64,000 bases of DNA from Curtobacterium sp. L6-1 (GTDB lineage: Bacteria; Actinomycetota; Actinomycetes; Actinomycetales; Microbacteriaceae), in NCBI RefSeq assembly GCF_018885305.1, contig NZ_CP076544.1, forward strand, positions 2,728,001-2,792,000, written 5' to 3'. Positions within the stretch are counted from its first letter, which is position 1. Each line of letters opens with the position of its first letter. Below, in pieces: positions 28,079-36,845 of this stretch. Below the pieces are notes generated by a model. The model saw only the letters and a list, made by a program, of their open reading frames with translations. It searched no databases and had not been told where the DNA came from. A program made the translations under genes and the position numbers.

Positions 28079-28416
28079 GCCGCACGCGAGCGCAGCGCGC
28101 GGTCCTCGTCGAGGTGCTCCGCGCGGGCATCGGCGTCGCGCACCTGGCCGGTGCACGTCGTTCGCTCGGTCGGCCCGCCCTGCTCGGCCGCGTCCTCGGC
28201 GTCCGGCAGCTCACGCAGGCGGGGCTCCTCCTGCGCTCCGGCTCTCCCGACGCGCACACCGTCAGCGCGCTGGTGGACGCCACCCACGGCGTGACGATGG
28301 TGCCGCTGGCCCTGCTCGACCGGCAGTCCCGCCGCTTCGCGGTCCGGCAGCTCTGGATCGCGACCCTCCTGACCGTGCTCGAGGTCGCGCTCGTCGGTCG
28401 CGGTCGGAAGCGCTGA
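28075..28416 (+). CDS. Small hydrophobic protein, 113 aa, coupled to the SDR
   Basis: Starts MSRTRAQRAVLVEVLRAGIG and has two or three moderately hydrophobic helices (about 35-50, 63-80, 92-107) with a basic end. No known family recognised. ATGA overlap with the SDR gene implies coupled translation and probably a shared membrane site. A hairpin follows at 28437. Confidence 0.7.
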   Translation: MSRTRAQRAVLVEVLRAGIGVAHLAGARRSLGRPALLGRVLGVRQLTQAGLLLRSGSPDAHTVSALVDATHGVTMVPLALLDRQSRRFAVRQLWIATLLTVLEVALVGRGRKR

Positions 28417-28436
28417 GCCGGCCGCGCTGACGACGA

Positions 28437-28468
28437 CGCCCCCGCGGACCTGACGGTCGGCGGGGGCG
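28437..28468 (+). terminator. Hairpin after the SDR operon
   Basis: CGCCCCCGC (28437-28445) pairs with GCGGGGGCG (28460-28468), with an inner GACC-TGAC-GGTC stem. It lies 20 bp after the last stop codon. No T-run. Confidence 0.55.
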
Positions 28469-28480
28469 TTCGGCGTTCGG

Positions 28481-28540
28481 CGTCGGCCCATTCAGCGCTG
28501 GCCCGGCCGGCGCTGGCCCGTTCGGCGCTGGCCCGTTCGG
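28481..28540. repeat. Four tandem 15-bp repeats
   Basis: A degenerate copy (28481-28495) is followed by CGCTGGCCCGGCCGG and two exact CGCTGGCCCGTTCGG units. It lies between the SDR operon and a convergent small gene. Confidence 0.85.
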
Positions 28541-28559
28541 CCTTGGGGCGTCGCGGCCG

Positions 28560-28769
28560 CTACTCGACCTCGGACGCGGGGTCCTCGGCCTCGACACCCG
28601 TCTCGGCCATGCGGTCGCGCAGGTGGTCGGCCATGACGCCGGCGCCCTCGTGCCCGTGGTCCTGCGTCACCTGCTCGACGAGGCCGTGCAGCTTCTCGTC
28701 GTTGGTCGCATCGGTGGCACCGTCCATGATCGGCGCGGTCTGGACTTCGTCGTTCTCTGCTCCACTCAT
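28560..28769 (-). CDS. Small acidic hypothetical protein, 69 aa
   Basis: MSGAENDEVQTAPIMDG at the start, strongly acidic, with a His/Gly patch (HGHEGAGVMADHLRDRM) and no membrane segment. It looks like a small conserved soluble protein of Microbacteriaceae, but no family is recognised. Codon third positions are GC-rich. Confidence 0.6.
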   Translation of the reverse strand: MSGAENDEVQTAPIMDGATDATNDEKLHGLVEQVTQDHGHEGAGVMADHLRDRMAETGVEAEDPASEVE

Positions 28770-28884
28770 GCCTGGAACGCTACGCCGGGCAGGCGGCGGC
28801 CACCCGAGCGTCGCCCAGGTCCGGCGTGCAGCGGACGGCGGGCGCGCGGCTCGGGCGCGTGGCTCGGGCAGGAGGCGCGCGGTG

Positions 28885-28944
28885 CGGACGGGAGGCGCGG
28901 ACGACGTGGGCGACGCACCGGACGCTGGTCGGGCCTCCCGTCCG
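28885..28944. repeat. Inverted pair of the dispersed GGGAGGC element
   Basis: CGGACGGGAGGC (28885-28896) is the exact reverse complement of GCCTCCCGTCCG (28933-28944), with 36 bp between. It lies 50 bp downstream of the PutA-like gene stop. Confidence 0.8.
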
Positions 28945-28993
28945 TGACCCCGCGCGCCCGGCCCTGCGGCCGCGCCGGACGCGCCGCGCTCGG

Positions 28994-31900
28994 TCAGACG
29001 CGGAGCCGGGCGAACTCGGGGTCGACGTCGCCGTGCCGGTGGGCGGTGACGATCACCGTCTGCTCCCGGAGGAAGTGCCGCATCTCGACCACCCCGGCCT
29101 CGACGACGGGGGCGTCGTGGATCGCGGTGTCGATGCTCGCACCGAGCGCTTCCTCGAGTGCGAGCGGATCACCGCCGAGCAACCGGATGCGCGACCCCGG
29201 GCCGCTGAAGGCCGTGTGGGCCCGTGGCTCGTACCCCTGCGACAGCACGATGTCGATGGCGTCCCGCGGGTCGTCGGGGGCGCTCGACCAGTCCTCGCGG
29301 AGGAGTGCACCGGACGCTGCCCGGGCCAGGAACTCCTCGTCCGTCTCGACCAGGTGGTCGACGACGTCGAGCGGTGACCGGCTGCTCGCGAGCAGCTGGG
29401 TGAGCGGACCCGGCAGCGCGCGGGCGGTGCTGAGCAGGACGTGGGCGCGGGCGGCGGTCGCGGCGGCGAGGACGCGCACGAGGTCGCCGGTGCTGACGCC
29501 CTCGGACTGCCGGACGACGACGGACTGCGAGCGGTAGCGCAGGACGTTCCGTTCGACCCGCAGGTCGGCGGTGTCGCGGGACCGGCCGAACTGCGTCTCG
29601 CGGGCGCGGGCGTCGCTCTCGGCGCCGGCGCGGACCTGGTCGAACTCCTCGAAGGACAGCCCGCTGCGGGCCGCCTCGATCAGGGCCGTGACCCGCGGGG
29701 GCAGGCCGTGCAGCTGGATGCTCTTGTGGACGGACCGGGGGACGGGTGCCCAGTGCCCGAGCACGGCGACGGACTCGGGCCCGCCGCTCTTCGCGGTCGC
29801 GCCGACGGCGGACGGCCCCCACCCGCCGGTCGGCTGCCGGCCGACGACCGTGTCGGTGGTCGGGCGGTTCACCACGAGGGTGCCCGCGGCGACCCGGTCG
29901 GTCCAGGCCGCGACCTCGTCGACGTCGAGCGTGTGGAGCGCCTCGACCAGCCCGTGCTCGCTGCCGTTCTGGACCGCGACGGCCTGGTCGAGGGTCTCGA
30001 CCCGCACGACGCCGAGCACCGGGACGGCGGCCGCGGTCTGTGCGAACGCGCTGCCGGGACGGACACCGACGCGGACGCCCGGGGACCAGAGCCGTCCGGA
30101 CTCGTCGAGGACCCGCGGTTCGACGAGCCACGACTCCCCCGGACCGAGTTCGGTCAGCGCGGCCCGGGCGACCCCGGTCGGTTCGACGACCAACGGCCCG
30201 ACCTGCGCGGACGGGTCGGTCGGCCACGCAACCCGCAGTGCACGGGTGGCGTCGGCGAGCTGGCGGAGGAACCGGTCGTCCTCGCCGACGGACCCGACGA
30301 GCACGACGAGCGAGACCGCCTGGGTCGCCTGCCCGGCCTGGCTGAAGGCCGAGGCGACGACGTCCCGGACCGCCTGGTCGAGGTCGGCGGCGGGGGTGAC
30401 GACGGCGGCGTTCACGGCACCGGTGTCGGCGACGAGGGGCAGGCCCGCGCGCCACCACCGGAAGGAGCGGGCCGTGTCGGGCGACCCGGTGAGCAGGACC
30501 CGGTCCACCGCGGGGTGGGCGACGAGGTGGCGACCGAGTTCGCTGACGTCGAGGTCGACGAGCTGCAGGAGGGAGTGCGGGACCCCGGCGTCCCAGAGCA
30601 CGTCGGCGAGCACGGCGCCGGACCGCTTCGCGAGCGGGGACGGCTTGAGCACCACCCCGCTGCCGGCGGCGAGCGCGGAGAGCACGCCCTCGGCGGGGGT
30701 CGCGACGGGCGCGTTCCAGGGGGCGACGACGACGGTCAGGCGCGGTGGGACGAAGTCGGCGCCCTCGACGTCGGCGAGGTGCCGGGCGCGGTCGGCGGCG
30801 TGGTGTGCGGCGTCGACCGCGCTGCTGACCTGCCGGTCGGCCTCGTGCAGGGTCATCGCGGTCTCGGCGACCACGACCTCGACCAGTTCGGCACGGCGCG
30901 CCTCGAGGGCGTGCGCGACGAGGTCGAGCAGTTCGGCGCGGTCCTGCGGGTCCTGCCGCCCCCAGTTGACGCCCGCCTGGGCCGTGCGGGCGACCGTGCG
31001 TTCGAGGCGCTGCCGGTCGGTGACGCGGGCGCCGCGGATCGTCGAGGTGCCCAGGCGTGACCCGGGGACGCGGCGGAGCAGGTCGGCCGCCCACTCGCGG
31101 TTCGCGGCGACGGTCGGGTCGGTGTCGGCGGCGGCCGGGTGCACGGCGAGGATCTCCGGGGCGCCGAGCGGCACGCGGCGGTCCTGCGTGCGGAGCGTCG
31201 CCGGCGTCGGCCCGTCCACCGCGTCGACGGCGGCCAGCACGCGGTCGCGCTCCCGGTCCTGCACGGTGTCGTCCGTGCCGATCGTGAAGGCGGTCGAGGT
31301 CGCGCTCTCGCGCAGGCGCCGGGCGAGGTACGGGATGGCGGCGTCGAACTCGTCGGGCTGCACGACCGGGGTGCCGAGCGTGACCGTGCCGACGTCGGCG
31401 CGGACGGCGTCGAGGGCGGTGCCCGTCATGCCGAGGAGCATCTCGACCTCGAGCGCGTCCGACACCCCGCGTCGGTCGGCGAGCACCCGGGCGAGGGCGA
31501 TCGCGTGGAGGTCGTGCCCGGCGAGCGCGACCCGGACGGCGTCGGTGTGCTCGGGGGTCAGCGCCGCGTCGAGGAGACGGAGGAGCGCGGCGTCGGTCTG
31601 CTGCCGGGTGGCGTACGTCGCGAGGGGCCGGTCGTGCACCAGGGCGTCGGCGAGCTCGGTGGCGCGAGACGAGCCCTTCACGAGCCGCACCCGGATCGGG
31701 GCACCACCGCGGAAGCGGCGGGCGCGGGCCCACTCGGTCACCGACGTGAGCACGCCCACGCTCTCCGGCAGGGACGCGGGCAGGGTGATGCCCGCGGTGA
31801 GGTGGGCGAACTCGTCGAGGTCGAGCAGGGTGCGGAACACGGCGACGGTCCGGTCGAGGTCGCGCGGGTCCCCGGTCTGCAGGGTGATCGTGGCGTCCCC

Positions 31901-32530
31901 GGCCACGGCGGCGCGGAACACCGGGACGAGCTGGTCGACCGCGTGCGCGACGGCGGTGTCGAACGCCCACGGGGACGTCGGCGGCAGGACCTCGGACACG
32001 GCGAACGAGACCGCCGGGACGTCGGTTCGGCCGAGCAGGTCGGTGATCCACCGCAGCCGTCGTGCGCTCTCGTCCGGGCCGAGCACCGCGGGGCCGAGGG
32101 GTGCGACGTCGAGCCGGGTCCCCCTGCCCCCCACCTTCGCCAGGGCCGACCCGAGCCGCGCGGGCGGGGCGTCGACGACCAGGTGTCCGGCGAGTCGACG
32201 CAGCACCCGGCGTGCGGACGGGATGACCGCCCACGGTGCCATCGTGGCGAACCCGCCGCCGACCGTCACGGCGCCGCGGAGGTACCAGGCGAGGAAGTCG
32301 GGGACGTCGCGGCTCGCCTTCTCGAGGTTGCGGGCGGCGACGCGCGGGTCGTCCGGGCGGATCACCTTGTCGACGAACCCGCGCGCGAAGTCGAGGCCGC
32401 GCTCGTCGCGCAAGACCTCGGCCAGCCGGGCGGCACCGGGGTCGGGCTTCGCGCCGCGGGAGGCGTCCAGCCACCGCCGGACGAGGGCGAGCGCGTCGTC
32501 GGTGCAGTCCTGGAGGCGGGCGCGCGGCAT
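28994..32530 (-). CDS. PutA-like protein (proline dehydrogenase plus aldehyde dehydrogenase folds) lacking catalytic residues
   Basis: 1178 aa. Overall layout is that of bifunctional PutA: a proline dehydrogenase barrel (about 100-450), an aldehyde dehydrogenase module (about 490-960) and a C-terminal extension. The ALDH fold keeps VVAPWNAPVATPAEGVLSA, VVLKPS and a C-terminal GGWGPSAVGATAKSGG. However, the position of the catalytic Cys reads GQATQA (Thr736, where the family has GQ[RK]CSA), and the general-base Glu position is Asp702 in ADTGAVNA, exactly 34 residues before. In the barrel, the family's V-x-[IV]-K-x-S reads VSFAVSE and the [LI]DMEE motif reads TLQTGD. The KGA motif reads KGSSR, while the late YLARRLRES is intact. 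By composition it is not a pseudogene: the frame is open throughout. A marR gene is divergent. It probably binds rather than turns over ligand, or has an altered activity. Confidence 0.85.
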   Translation of the reverse strand: MPRARLQDCTDDALALVRRWLDASRGAKPDPGAARLAEVLRDERGLDFARGFVDKVIRPDDPRVAARNLEKASRDVPDFLAWYLRGAVTVGGGFATMAPWAVIPSARRVLRRLAGHLVVDAPPARLGSALAKVGGRGTRLDVAPLGPAVLGPDESARRLRWITDLLGRTDVPAVSFAVSEVLPPTSPWAFDTAVAHAVDQLVPVFRAAVAGDATITLQTGDPRDLDRTVAVFRTLLDLDEFAHLTAGITLPASLPESVGVLTSVTEWARARRFRGGAPIRVRLVKGSSRATELADALVHDRPLATYATRQQTDAALLRLLDAALTPEHTDAVRVALAGHDLHAIALARVLADRRGVSDALEVEMLLGMTGTALDAVRADVGTVTLGTPVVQPDEFDAAIPYLARRLRESATSTAFTIGTDDTVQDRERDRVLAAVDAVDGPTPATLRTQDRRVPLGAPEILAVHPAAADTDPTVAANREWAADLLRRVPGSRLGTSTIRGARVTDRQRLERTVARTAQAGVNWGRQDPQDRAELLDLVAHALEARRAELVEVVVAETAMTLHEADRQVSSAVDAAHHAADRARHLADVEGADFVPPRLTVVVAPWNAPVATPAEGVLSALAAGSGVVLKPSPLAKRSGAVLADVLWDAGVPHSLLQLVDLDVSELGRHLVAHPAVDRVLLTGSPDTARSFRWWRAGLPLVADTGAVNAAVVTPAADLDQAVRDVVASAFSQAGQATQAVSLVVLVGSVGEDDRFLRQLADATRALRVAWPTDPSAQVGPLVVEPTGVARAALTELGPGESWLVEPRVLDESGRLWSPGVRVGVRPGSAFAQTAAAVPVLGVVRVETLDQAVAVQNGSEHGLVEALHTLDVDEVAAWTDRVAAGTLVVNRPTTDTVVGRQPTGGWGPSAVGATAKSGGPESVAVLGHWAPVPRSVHKSIQLHGLPPRVTALIEAARSGLSFEEFDQVRAGAESDARARETQFGRSRDTADLRVERNVLRYRSQSVVVRQSEGVSTGDLVRVLAAATAARAHVLLSTARALPGPLTQLLASSRSPLDVVDHLVETDEEFLARAASGALLREDWSSAPDDPRDAIDIVLSQGYEPRAHTAFSGPGSRIRLLGGDPLALEEALGASIDTAIHDAPVVEAGVVEMRHFLREQTVIVTAHRHGDVDPEFARLRV

Positions 32531-32647
32531 GCCCCGATCGTATGCCGCTCCCCCGACGTCTCCTCGGAGGACGCCGTGTGCCGTCGAGGAGTCAGCCGGA
32601 CGGATGATCCTCGGTCCGGCGCGCGCCACCGTCGATACGCTGACGGG

Positions 32648-33133
32648 ATGGTGGAGCACGGCGCTGACGGCCACGACTGGGCCACGTGGGACGCGTTCCA
32701 CGACGTCTGGCGCGGCCTCGACCGTGCGCTCGACCTCGCCGTGCAGCGCGGCGCCGGGATCTCGATCCCCGAGTTCGAGATCCTCATCGGCCTGCACCGG
32801 GACCCGGACCACCGCCTGCGGGTCCGCGACATGGCCGCCGGCATCGGCTGGGAGAAGTCGCGCGTCAGCCACCAGGTCACCCGCATGGTCGCCCGCGGGC
32901 TCGTCGCCCGGGCCGACTGCCCGACCGACGGGCGCGGCAGCTGGATCGTGATGACGCCCGACGGCCGTCGTGCGGCGCTCGCCGGCATCCGCGCGCACAC
33001 CGCGGCGCTCGACGAGCTGTTCTGGAGGCCCGTGGGCGCGGACGCGGACACCCTGCGGTCCGTCTCCCACCGCCTCCTGGACGCGCTCGGGCCCGTCGAC
33101 ACCGAGACGGACACCGCCGGAACGCACACCTGA
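32648..33133 (+). CDS. MarR family transcriptional regulator
   Basis: 161 aa. The winged-helix core is IPEFEILIGLHRDPDHRLRV then RDMAAGIGWEKSRVSHQVTR (recognition helix) and the wing DCPTDGRGSWIVMTPDG. It is divergent from the PutA-like gene across 117 bp and is the obvious candidate regulator of it. ATG at 32648; the open frame extends upstream but is antisense to the neighbour. Confidence 0.92.
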   Translation: MVEHGADGHDWATWDAFHDVWRGLDRALDLAVQRGAGISIPEFEILIGLHRDPDHRLRVRDMAAGIGWEKSRVSHQVTRMVARGLVARADCPTDGRGSWIVMTPDGRRAALAGIRAHTAALDELFWRPVGADADTLRSVSHRLLDALGPVDTETDTAGTHT

Positions 33134-33190
33134 CCGCACACGAGGGCCGTCGTGGGAGGATGCACGGGACCGACTGCACGGGGGAGGCAG

Positions 33191-34354
33191 ATGGACACCG
33201 ACGACTCACGGTCAGCACGTGCGGCCCTGGTCGCTGCGCTCGACATCGTCGACGCTCCCCCGGCCGAGCGCTTCGAACGGATCGTCCGCATCGCGCGGGA
33301 CCTGTTCGACGTGCGGTTCTCGTACGTCAACCTGCTCGACGACACCCTGCTGCACACGTTGACGCCGAACGTCCCCGGCGAGGCGGTGGCCGGTCCGCTC
33401 GAGTGGTCGTTCTGCCAACTCACCGCGCAGCGCCCCGGGCCGACGGTCATCCCGGACACCGCGGCCGATCCCCGCACGGCCGACCTGCCCGGTGTCGCGA
33501 GCCGCGGCATCCGCTTCTACGCCGGCGTCCCGCTGACCATGCCGGGCGACCTGGCGATCGGCAGCCTGTGCCTGATGGACGTCGAGCCGCGGGAGTTCAG
33601 CCCGCAGGACGAGGCCGCGCTCATCGACCTCGGGCGCTGGACGGAGCAGGCCCTCGCGAAGGGGCTGCACCACGACCGGTTGCTCGAGGTCGTCGAGGCC
33701 CTCGCCCCGCAGCCGGTCCACGTGCCGGGCTACCGACTCGCCGGCATCAGCGTGCCCTACGGCGACGTCAGCGGTGACGTGCACGACTGGACCGTGGCGG
33801 ACGACGCCGTGACGTTCACGCTCGCGGACATCATGGGCAAGGAGCAGCCGGCTGCGCTCCTGGCCGCCGGGCTCCGCGCCGCACTCCGCCAGCACGGGGA
33901 CCTGGATCCGGTCGACGCGGTGGCCGCCGTCGAGCCCCGCACGAGCGAGGACCTCGGCCGCGCCTCCGCCTTCGCCACCGTGTTCCACTCCCGGCTCACG
34001 CCGAGCACCGGTCGGGTCGACTTCGTGGACGCCGGGCACGGCCTCGTCCTGCACCTGCACGCCGACGGCACTTCCGTGATCCGGCGGTCGCGCGACCTGC
34101 CGCTCGGGCTGCACCCGGAGGGCGTGCCGTTCCGGAGTGGGTCGCTCGTCCTCGAGCCCGGGGACACCCTGATCGTGGCGAGCGACGGCGCGCTCGACCT
34201 CGGCGACGGGACGATCGACACGTTGACCGACATCGGACAGACCCTGCGTCGGGCGCCGAGCACCGAGGCGTTCCTCGAGACCGTCCGGCTGCGGGCGGCG
34301 GAGCACGCGGAGGACGACGTCACGGTCGCCGTGCTCGCACGCGACGCGGACTGA
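33191..34354 (+). CDS. GAF domain plus SpoIIE-type PP2C serine phosphatase
   Basis: 387 aa. Residues about 10-165 form a GAF sensor domain (ARDLFDVRFSYVNLLDDT, IGSLCLMDVEPREFS). Residues about 190-385 are an RsbU/SpoIIE phosphatase, with GDVSGDVHDW, FTLADIMGKEQPAALLAAGL, VDAGHGLVLHL and IVASDGALD holding the metal-binding Asp residues. It should dephosphorylate an anti-anti-sigma factor in a partner-switching stress pathway; no such partner gene is in this window. GGGGAGG 3 nt before ATG 33191 fixes the start. Confidence 0.92.
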   Translation: MDTDDSRSARAALVAALDIVDAPPAERFERIVRIARDLFDVRFSYVNLLDDTLLHTLTPNVPGEAVAGPLEWSFCQLTAQRPGPTVIPDTAADPRTADLPGVASRGIRFYAGVPLTMPGDLAIGSLCLMDVEPREFSPQDEAALIDLGRWTEQALAKGLHHDRLLEVVEALAPQPVHVPGYRLAGISVPYGDVSGDVHDWTVADDAVTFTLADIMGKEQPAALLAAGLRAALRQHGDLDPVDAVAAVEPRTSEDLGRASAFATVFHSRLTPSTGRVDFVDAGHGLVLHLHADGTSVIRRSRDLPLGLHPEGVPFRSGSLVLEPGDTLIVASDGALDLGDGTIDTLTDIGQTLRRAPSTEAFLETVRLRAAEHAEDDVTVAVLARDAD

Positions 34355-34356
34355 CA

Positions 34357-34442
34357 CCGGGCGACCGACGCGGCCGGGCGACCGACGCGGTCGATCGACC
34401 GGAGCAGCCGATCGACCGGAGCAGCCGATCGCCCGGAGCAGC
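34357..34442. repeat. Interlocked 17-bp tandem repeats
   Basis: Two copies of CCGGGCGACCGACGCGG (34357-34373, 34374-34390) are followed after one T by three copies of CGATCGACCGGAGCAGC (34392-34408, 34409-34425, and 34426-34442 with one change). They start three bases after the phosphatase stop codon. The second unit type resembles the first by rearrangement. Confidence 0.88.
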
Positions 34443-34509
34443 CGGGCGACCAGCACGCAGGGCGGTCACGGTGCGGTCGCGACGCCGCGGACGGGGCCCG
34501 GAACGGGGA

Positions 34510-34539
34510 GTGCTGGTACCCGCGGACGGGTACCAGCAC
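34510..34539. terminator. Perfect 12-bp stem hairpin
   Basis: GTGCTGGTACCC and GGGTACCAGCAC pair around GCGGAC. It lies between convergent genes (phosphatase + and serine hydrolase -), so termination of either is plausible. An operator cannot be excluded. Confidence 0.5.
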
Positions 34540-34661
34540 CAGCGCTCGTGTGCCTGACCCGAACAGGTACAGCGAACTGCTCCCCAGCCTGCACGAGACC
34601 ACCGACATCCGTCCCCAGGAGGGGTGGCCCGACGCCCGTTCCCGTCAGCGGACCGCCGGGA

Positions 34662-35540
34662 TCAGCCGCCGAGCTCCCCGAGCACCCGCGCCACGGACGC
34701 CGCCGTCGCGTCCGCCCCCGCGTGGTCGTCCGCCGTGATCGCCACGACGGCGTCCGCCGCCGCATCGAGGAGCAGCAGCTGCCCGTACGCCCCGTGCAAC
34801 CGCCACAGCCGCCCCGGACCGTCCCACCCGGCGAGCGCGTACCGCTCATAGCCGGGGTTCGTCCCCGCCACGCCCCAGTCCGAGTGCATGGCGTCCACCC
34901 ACTCCGGGGCCAGGAGCTGCCGACCGTCGACCGAGCCCCGGTCGCGGACGAACCGTCCGAGCCGTGCGACCTCGGCCGTCCGCAGGGACAGCCCGCCCCC
35001 GGCCGCGACGTACCCGTGCGGGCAGCGCTCCCACACGACGTCCTCGATGCCGAGCGGGGTGAACAGTCGGTCCTGCACGAAGCGGCCGACGTCACCGACC
35101 CGCGTCGCCAGGACCCGCATCGCCGTGTAGGTGCTCGCGTCCGCGTACTGGAACACCCGTCCTCGACTCGGCCGTCCGAGGAACTCCAGCGCCAGGTCGG
35201 GCCAGTCGGTGAGCGACGTCGGCGACCAGGGCAGGTCGACGCCGCTCGTCATGGTGAGCAGCTGCCGGACTGTCACCGCGTCCGTGCCCGCGCCGAACCG
35301 CGCCCCCGGCAGGACCGTGGACAGGGGCTCGTCCACGTCGACCACACCGTCGGCGACGGCGATCCCGACCGCGAGGACGCAGACGCCCTTCGCGATCGAG
35401 TGCACGTCCTCGCGGACGTCGGGGGTCCAGCGGTGCTCCGCGACGTCGTCGCCCACCAGGACGTGCAGCCCGTGCGCGCGGAAGCCGCTCCGGTCGACCT
35501 CGGTCACGACGGCGTCGCGGACGGTCTGCGCGGGTGTCAT
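34662..35540 (-). CDS. Serine hydrolase, class C beta-lactamase fold
   Basis: 292 aa, without a signal peptide, so probably cytoplasmic. The nucleophile motif HSIAKG (SxxK) is near residue 60, and a QYADAS segment (near 132) takes the place of YxN. LHGAYG near 255 replaces the third motif, and TMTSGVDLP is typical of the family. This belongs to the esterase/DD-peptidase-like beta-lactamase family rather than to resistance enzymes. Start ATG 35540 is chosen over an upstream in-frame start, as the homologous region starts there. Confidence 0.82.
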   Translation of the reverse strand: MTPAQTVRDAVVTEVDRSGFRAHGLHVLVGDDVAEHRWTPDVREDVHSIAKGVCVLAVGIAVADGVVDVDEPLSTVLPGARFGAGTDAVTVRQLLTMTSGVDLPWSPTSLTDWPDLALEFLGRPSRGRVFQYADASTYTAMRVLATRVGDVGRFVQDRLFTPLGIEDVVWERCPHGYVAAGGGLSLRTAEVARLGRFVRDRGSVDGRQLLAPEWVDAMHSDWGVAGTNPGYERYALAGWDGPGRLWRLHGAYGQLLLLDAAADAVVAITADDHAGADATAASVARVLGELGG

Positions 35541-35589
35541 CCCGCCATCCTCCCGTGCGGAGCACCGTGCCCGCACCGGTCCGCGACGG

Positions 35590-36297
35590 TCAGAGGTCGC
35601 CGCGTGCGAGCGTCCCCGTCTCCCCGCGCAGCCGCACCTCGACGCTGGCGATGTCCGTGCGCGGCACGTCCGTCGTGGCGGACAGGCCCCGCGCCTCCCG
35701 GCCGGCCGCCGTCCACGACGCGACCCGCTCGTCGGTCCCGTCGGTGCGCACGACCACCAGGTCGTACATGACCGACCCGTCCGCGGACCAGTCCCGGCCG
35801 CCGTACGAGCAGCCCCAGTCGAAGCGGGTCCCCCACGACTCGGTGCTGACCGCCAGGTCGACGTCGAAGCCGGACCGTCCGGTGAGCGCGATCCGGTCCG
35901 ACGCGGGCGCCGAGCGTGCCGCCTCGGTGCTCCCGGTCTGCGGACCGTCGGCGCGCAGGCCGACCCCGAGGCCGGCGAAGACGGCCAGGACGACCGCCGC
36001 CCCGGCGGTGACGCCGACGACCACGCGGCGGCGACGCCGCCGACGCCGGACGCGGTGCGCGACCGAGGCGAGCGTGCTGTCGGCGCCGGTGACGGGCCTC
36101 CCGTCCGGTTCCGCGATCTCGACGGCGGCGTCGGCCGGGAGGCGCCCCAGCAGCCCCGGCAGGCCGGCCAGCTCGGCGACGGCCGAGCGACAGGCGTCGC
36201 AGGTCTCGAGGTGTCGCTCGTACTCCAGGCGTTCCGCGGGCGGCAACGAGCCGAGGACGTACGCGGCGTCCCACTCGGCGTACCGGTCCTCGCTCAT
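35590..36297 (-). CDS. Zinc-binding anti-sigma factor
   Basis: 235 aa. The N-terminal ZAS domain has HLETCDAC (HxxxCxxC) near residues 29-36. A stretch of about ten Arg residues precedes one membrane helix (about 92-112), and the extracytoplasmic C-terminal domain resembles anti-sigma-K. The start overlaps the sigma gene stop by 4 bp. It should hold the cognate ECF factor at the membrane until an external signal appears. Contains two dispersed 11-mer copies (35690-35700, 36093-36103). Confidence 0.9.
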   Translation of the reverse strand: MSEDRYAEWDAAYVLGSLPPAERLEYERHLETCDACRSAVAELAGLPGLLGRLPADAAVEIAEPDGRPVTGADSTLASVAHRVRRRRRRRRVVVGVTAGAAVVLAVFAGLGVGLRADGPQTGSTEAARSAPASDRIALTGRSGFDVDLAVSTESWGTRFDWGCSYGGRDWSADGSVMYDLVVVRTDGTDERVASWTAAGREARGLSATTDVPRTDIASVEVRLRGETGTLARGDL

Positions 36298-36845
36298 CGG
36301 GTGACGCCTCTCTCCTGCAGGGCGAGCCGCAGGTCTCGCAGCCCGTAGTGCAGCCGCGACTTCGCGGTGCCCTCGGGGATGTCGTGTCGCCGGGCGATCT
36401 CCGGCACGGTGTGCCCGAGCCAGTATGCGTCGACGACCACCCGGCGGTGTTCCGCCGACAGGGACGCCAACGCGTCCGCGACGACGATGCGGTCGAGGAC
36501 GGCGTCGGTCCGGTCCGCCTCGACCCGGTCGACGGGTTCGTCGGTGCCGTGCTCACGGCGGTTGCGTGCCGACCGGGCGTCGTCGACCACCAGGTTGCGG
36601 GCGACCGTGAACAACCAGGCGCGGGCGGCGTCCGGCTCGCGTTCCAGGACCGCGGGCCGCTGCCAGGCGCGCACCATCGTCTCCTGGACGACGTCCTCGT
36701 CGTGGCCGGCGTCGCGGGTGAGGTGCCGCACGTACCGGAGCAACGCGTCCCCGTGGTCGCGGTACAGCGCGCCCAGCAGTTCGTCGGAGGTGCGCAGCGT
36801 CGACGCGCTCCGCACCTCGTCCGGTCCCGGTGCGGCCGGCATCAC
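36294..36845 (-). CDS. ECF sigma factor
   Basis: 183 aa. Region 2 (LYRDHGDALLRYVRHLTRDA, DVVQETMVRAWQRP, ARAWLFTVARNLVVDDAR) and region 4 (LSAEHRRVVVDAYWLGHTVP, IPEGTAKSRLHYGLRDLR) are complete. It belongs to the zinc-anti-sigma-regulated groups, with its anti-sigma factor directly downstream (4-bp overlap) and a YceI gene directly upstream (4-bp overlap), so all three are coupled. The regulon probably includes the YceI gene. Confidence 0.93.
   Translation of the reverse strand: MMPAAPGPDEVRSASTLRTSDELLGALYRDHGDALLRYVRHLTRDAGHDEDVVQETMVRAWQRPAVLEREPDAARAWLFTVARNLVVDDARSARNRREHGTDEPVDRVEADRTDAVLDRIVVADALASLSAEHRRVVVDAYWLGHTVPEIARRHDIPEGTAKSRLHYGLRDLRLALQERGVTR

Larger units (their letters stand above)
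34355..34661. other. Intergenic region after the phosphatase gene
   Basis: Holds the 17-bp repeat array and a hairpin with a perfect 12-bp stem (34510-34539). No credible gene seen in the remainder. Confidence 0.6.

Noticed and set aside
29441..32647. Long plus-strand frames opposite the PutA-like gene
   Set aside because: Shadows of the minus-strand coding sequence; low-complexity translation.
34662..35540. Antibiotic-resistance beta-lactamase
   Set aside because: No signal peptide and altered second and third motifs; it fits the broad serine hydrolase/esterase group.
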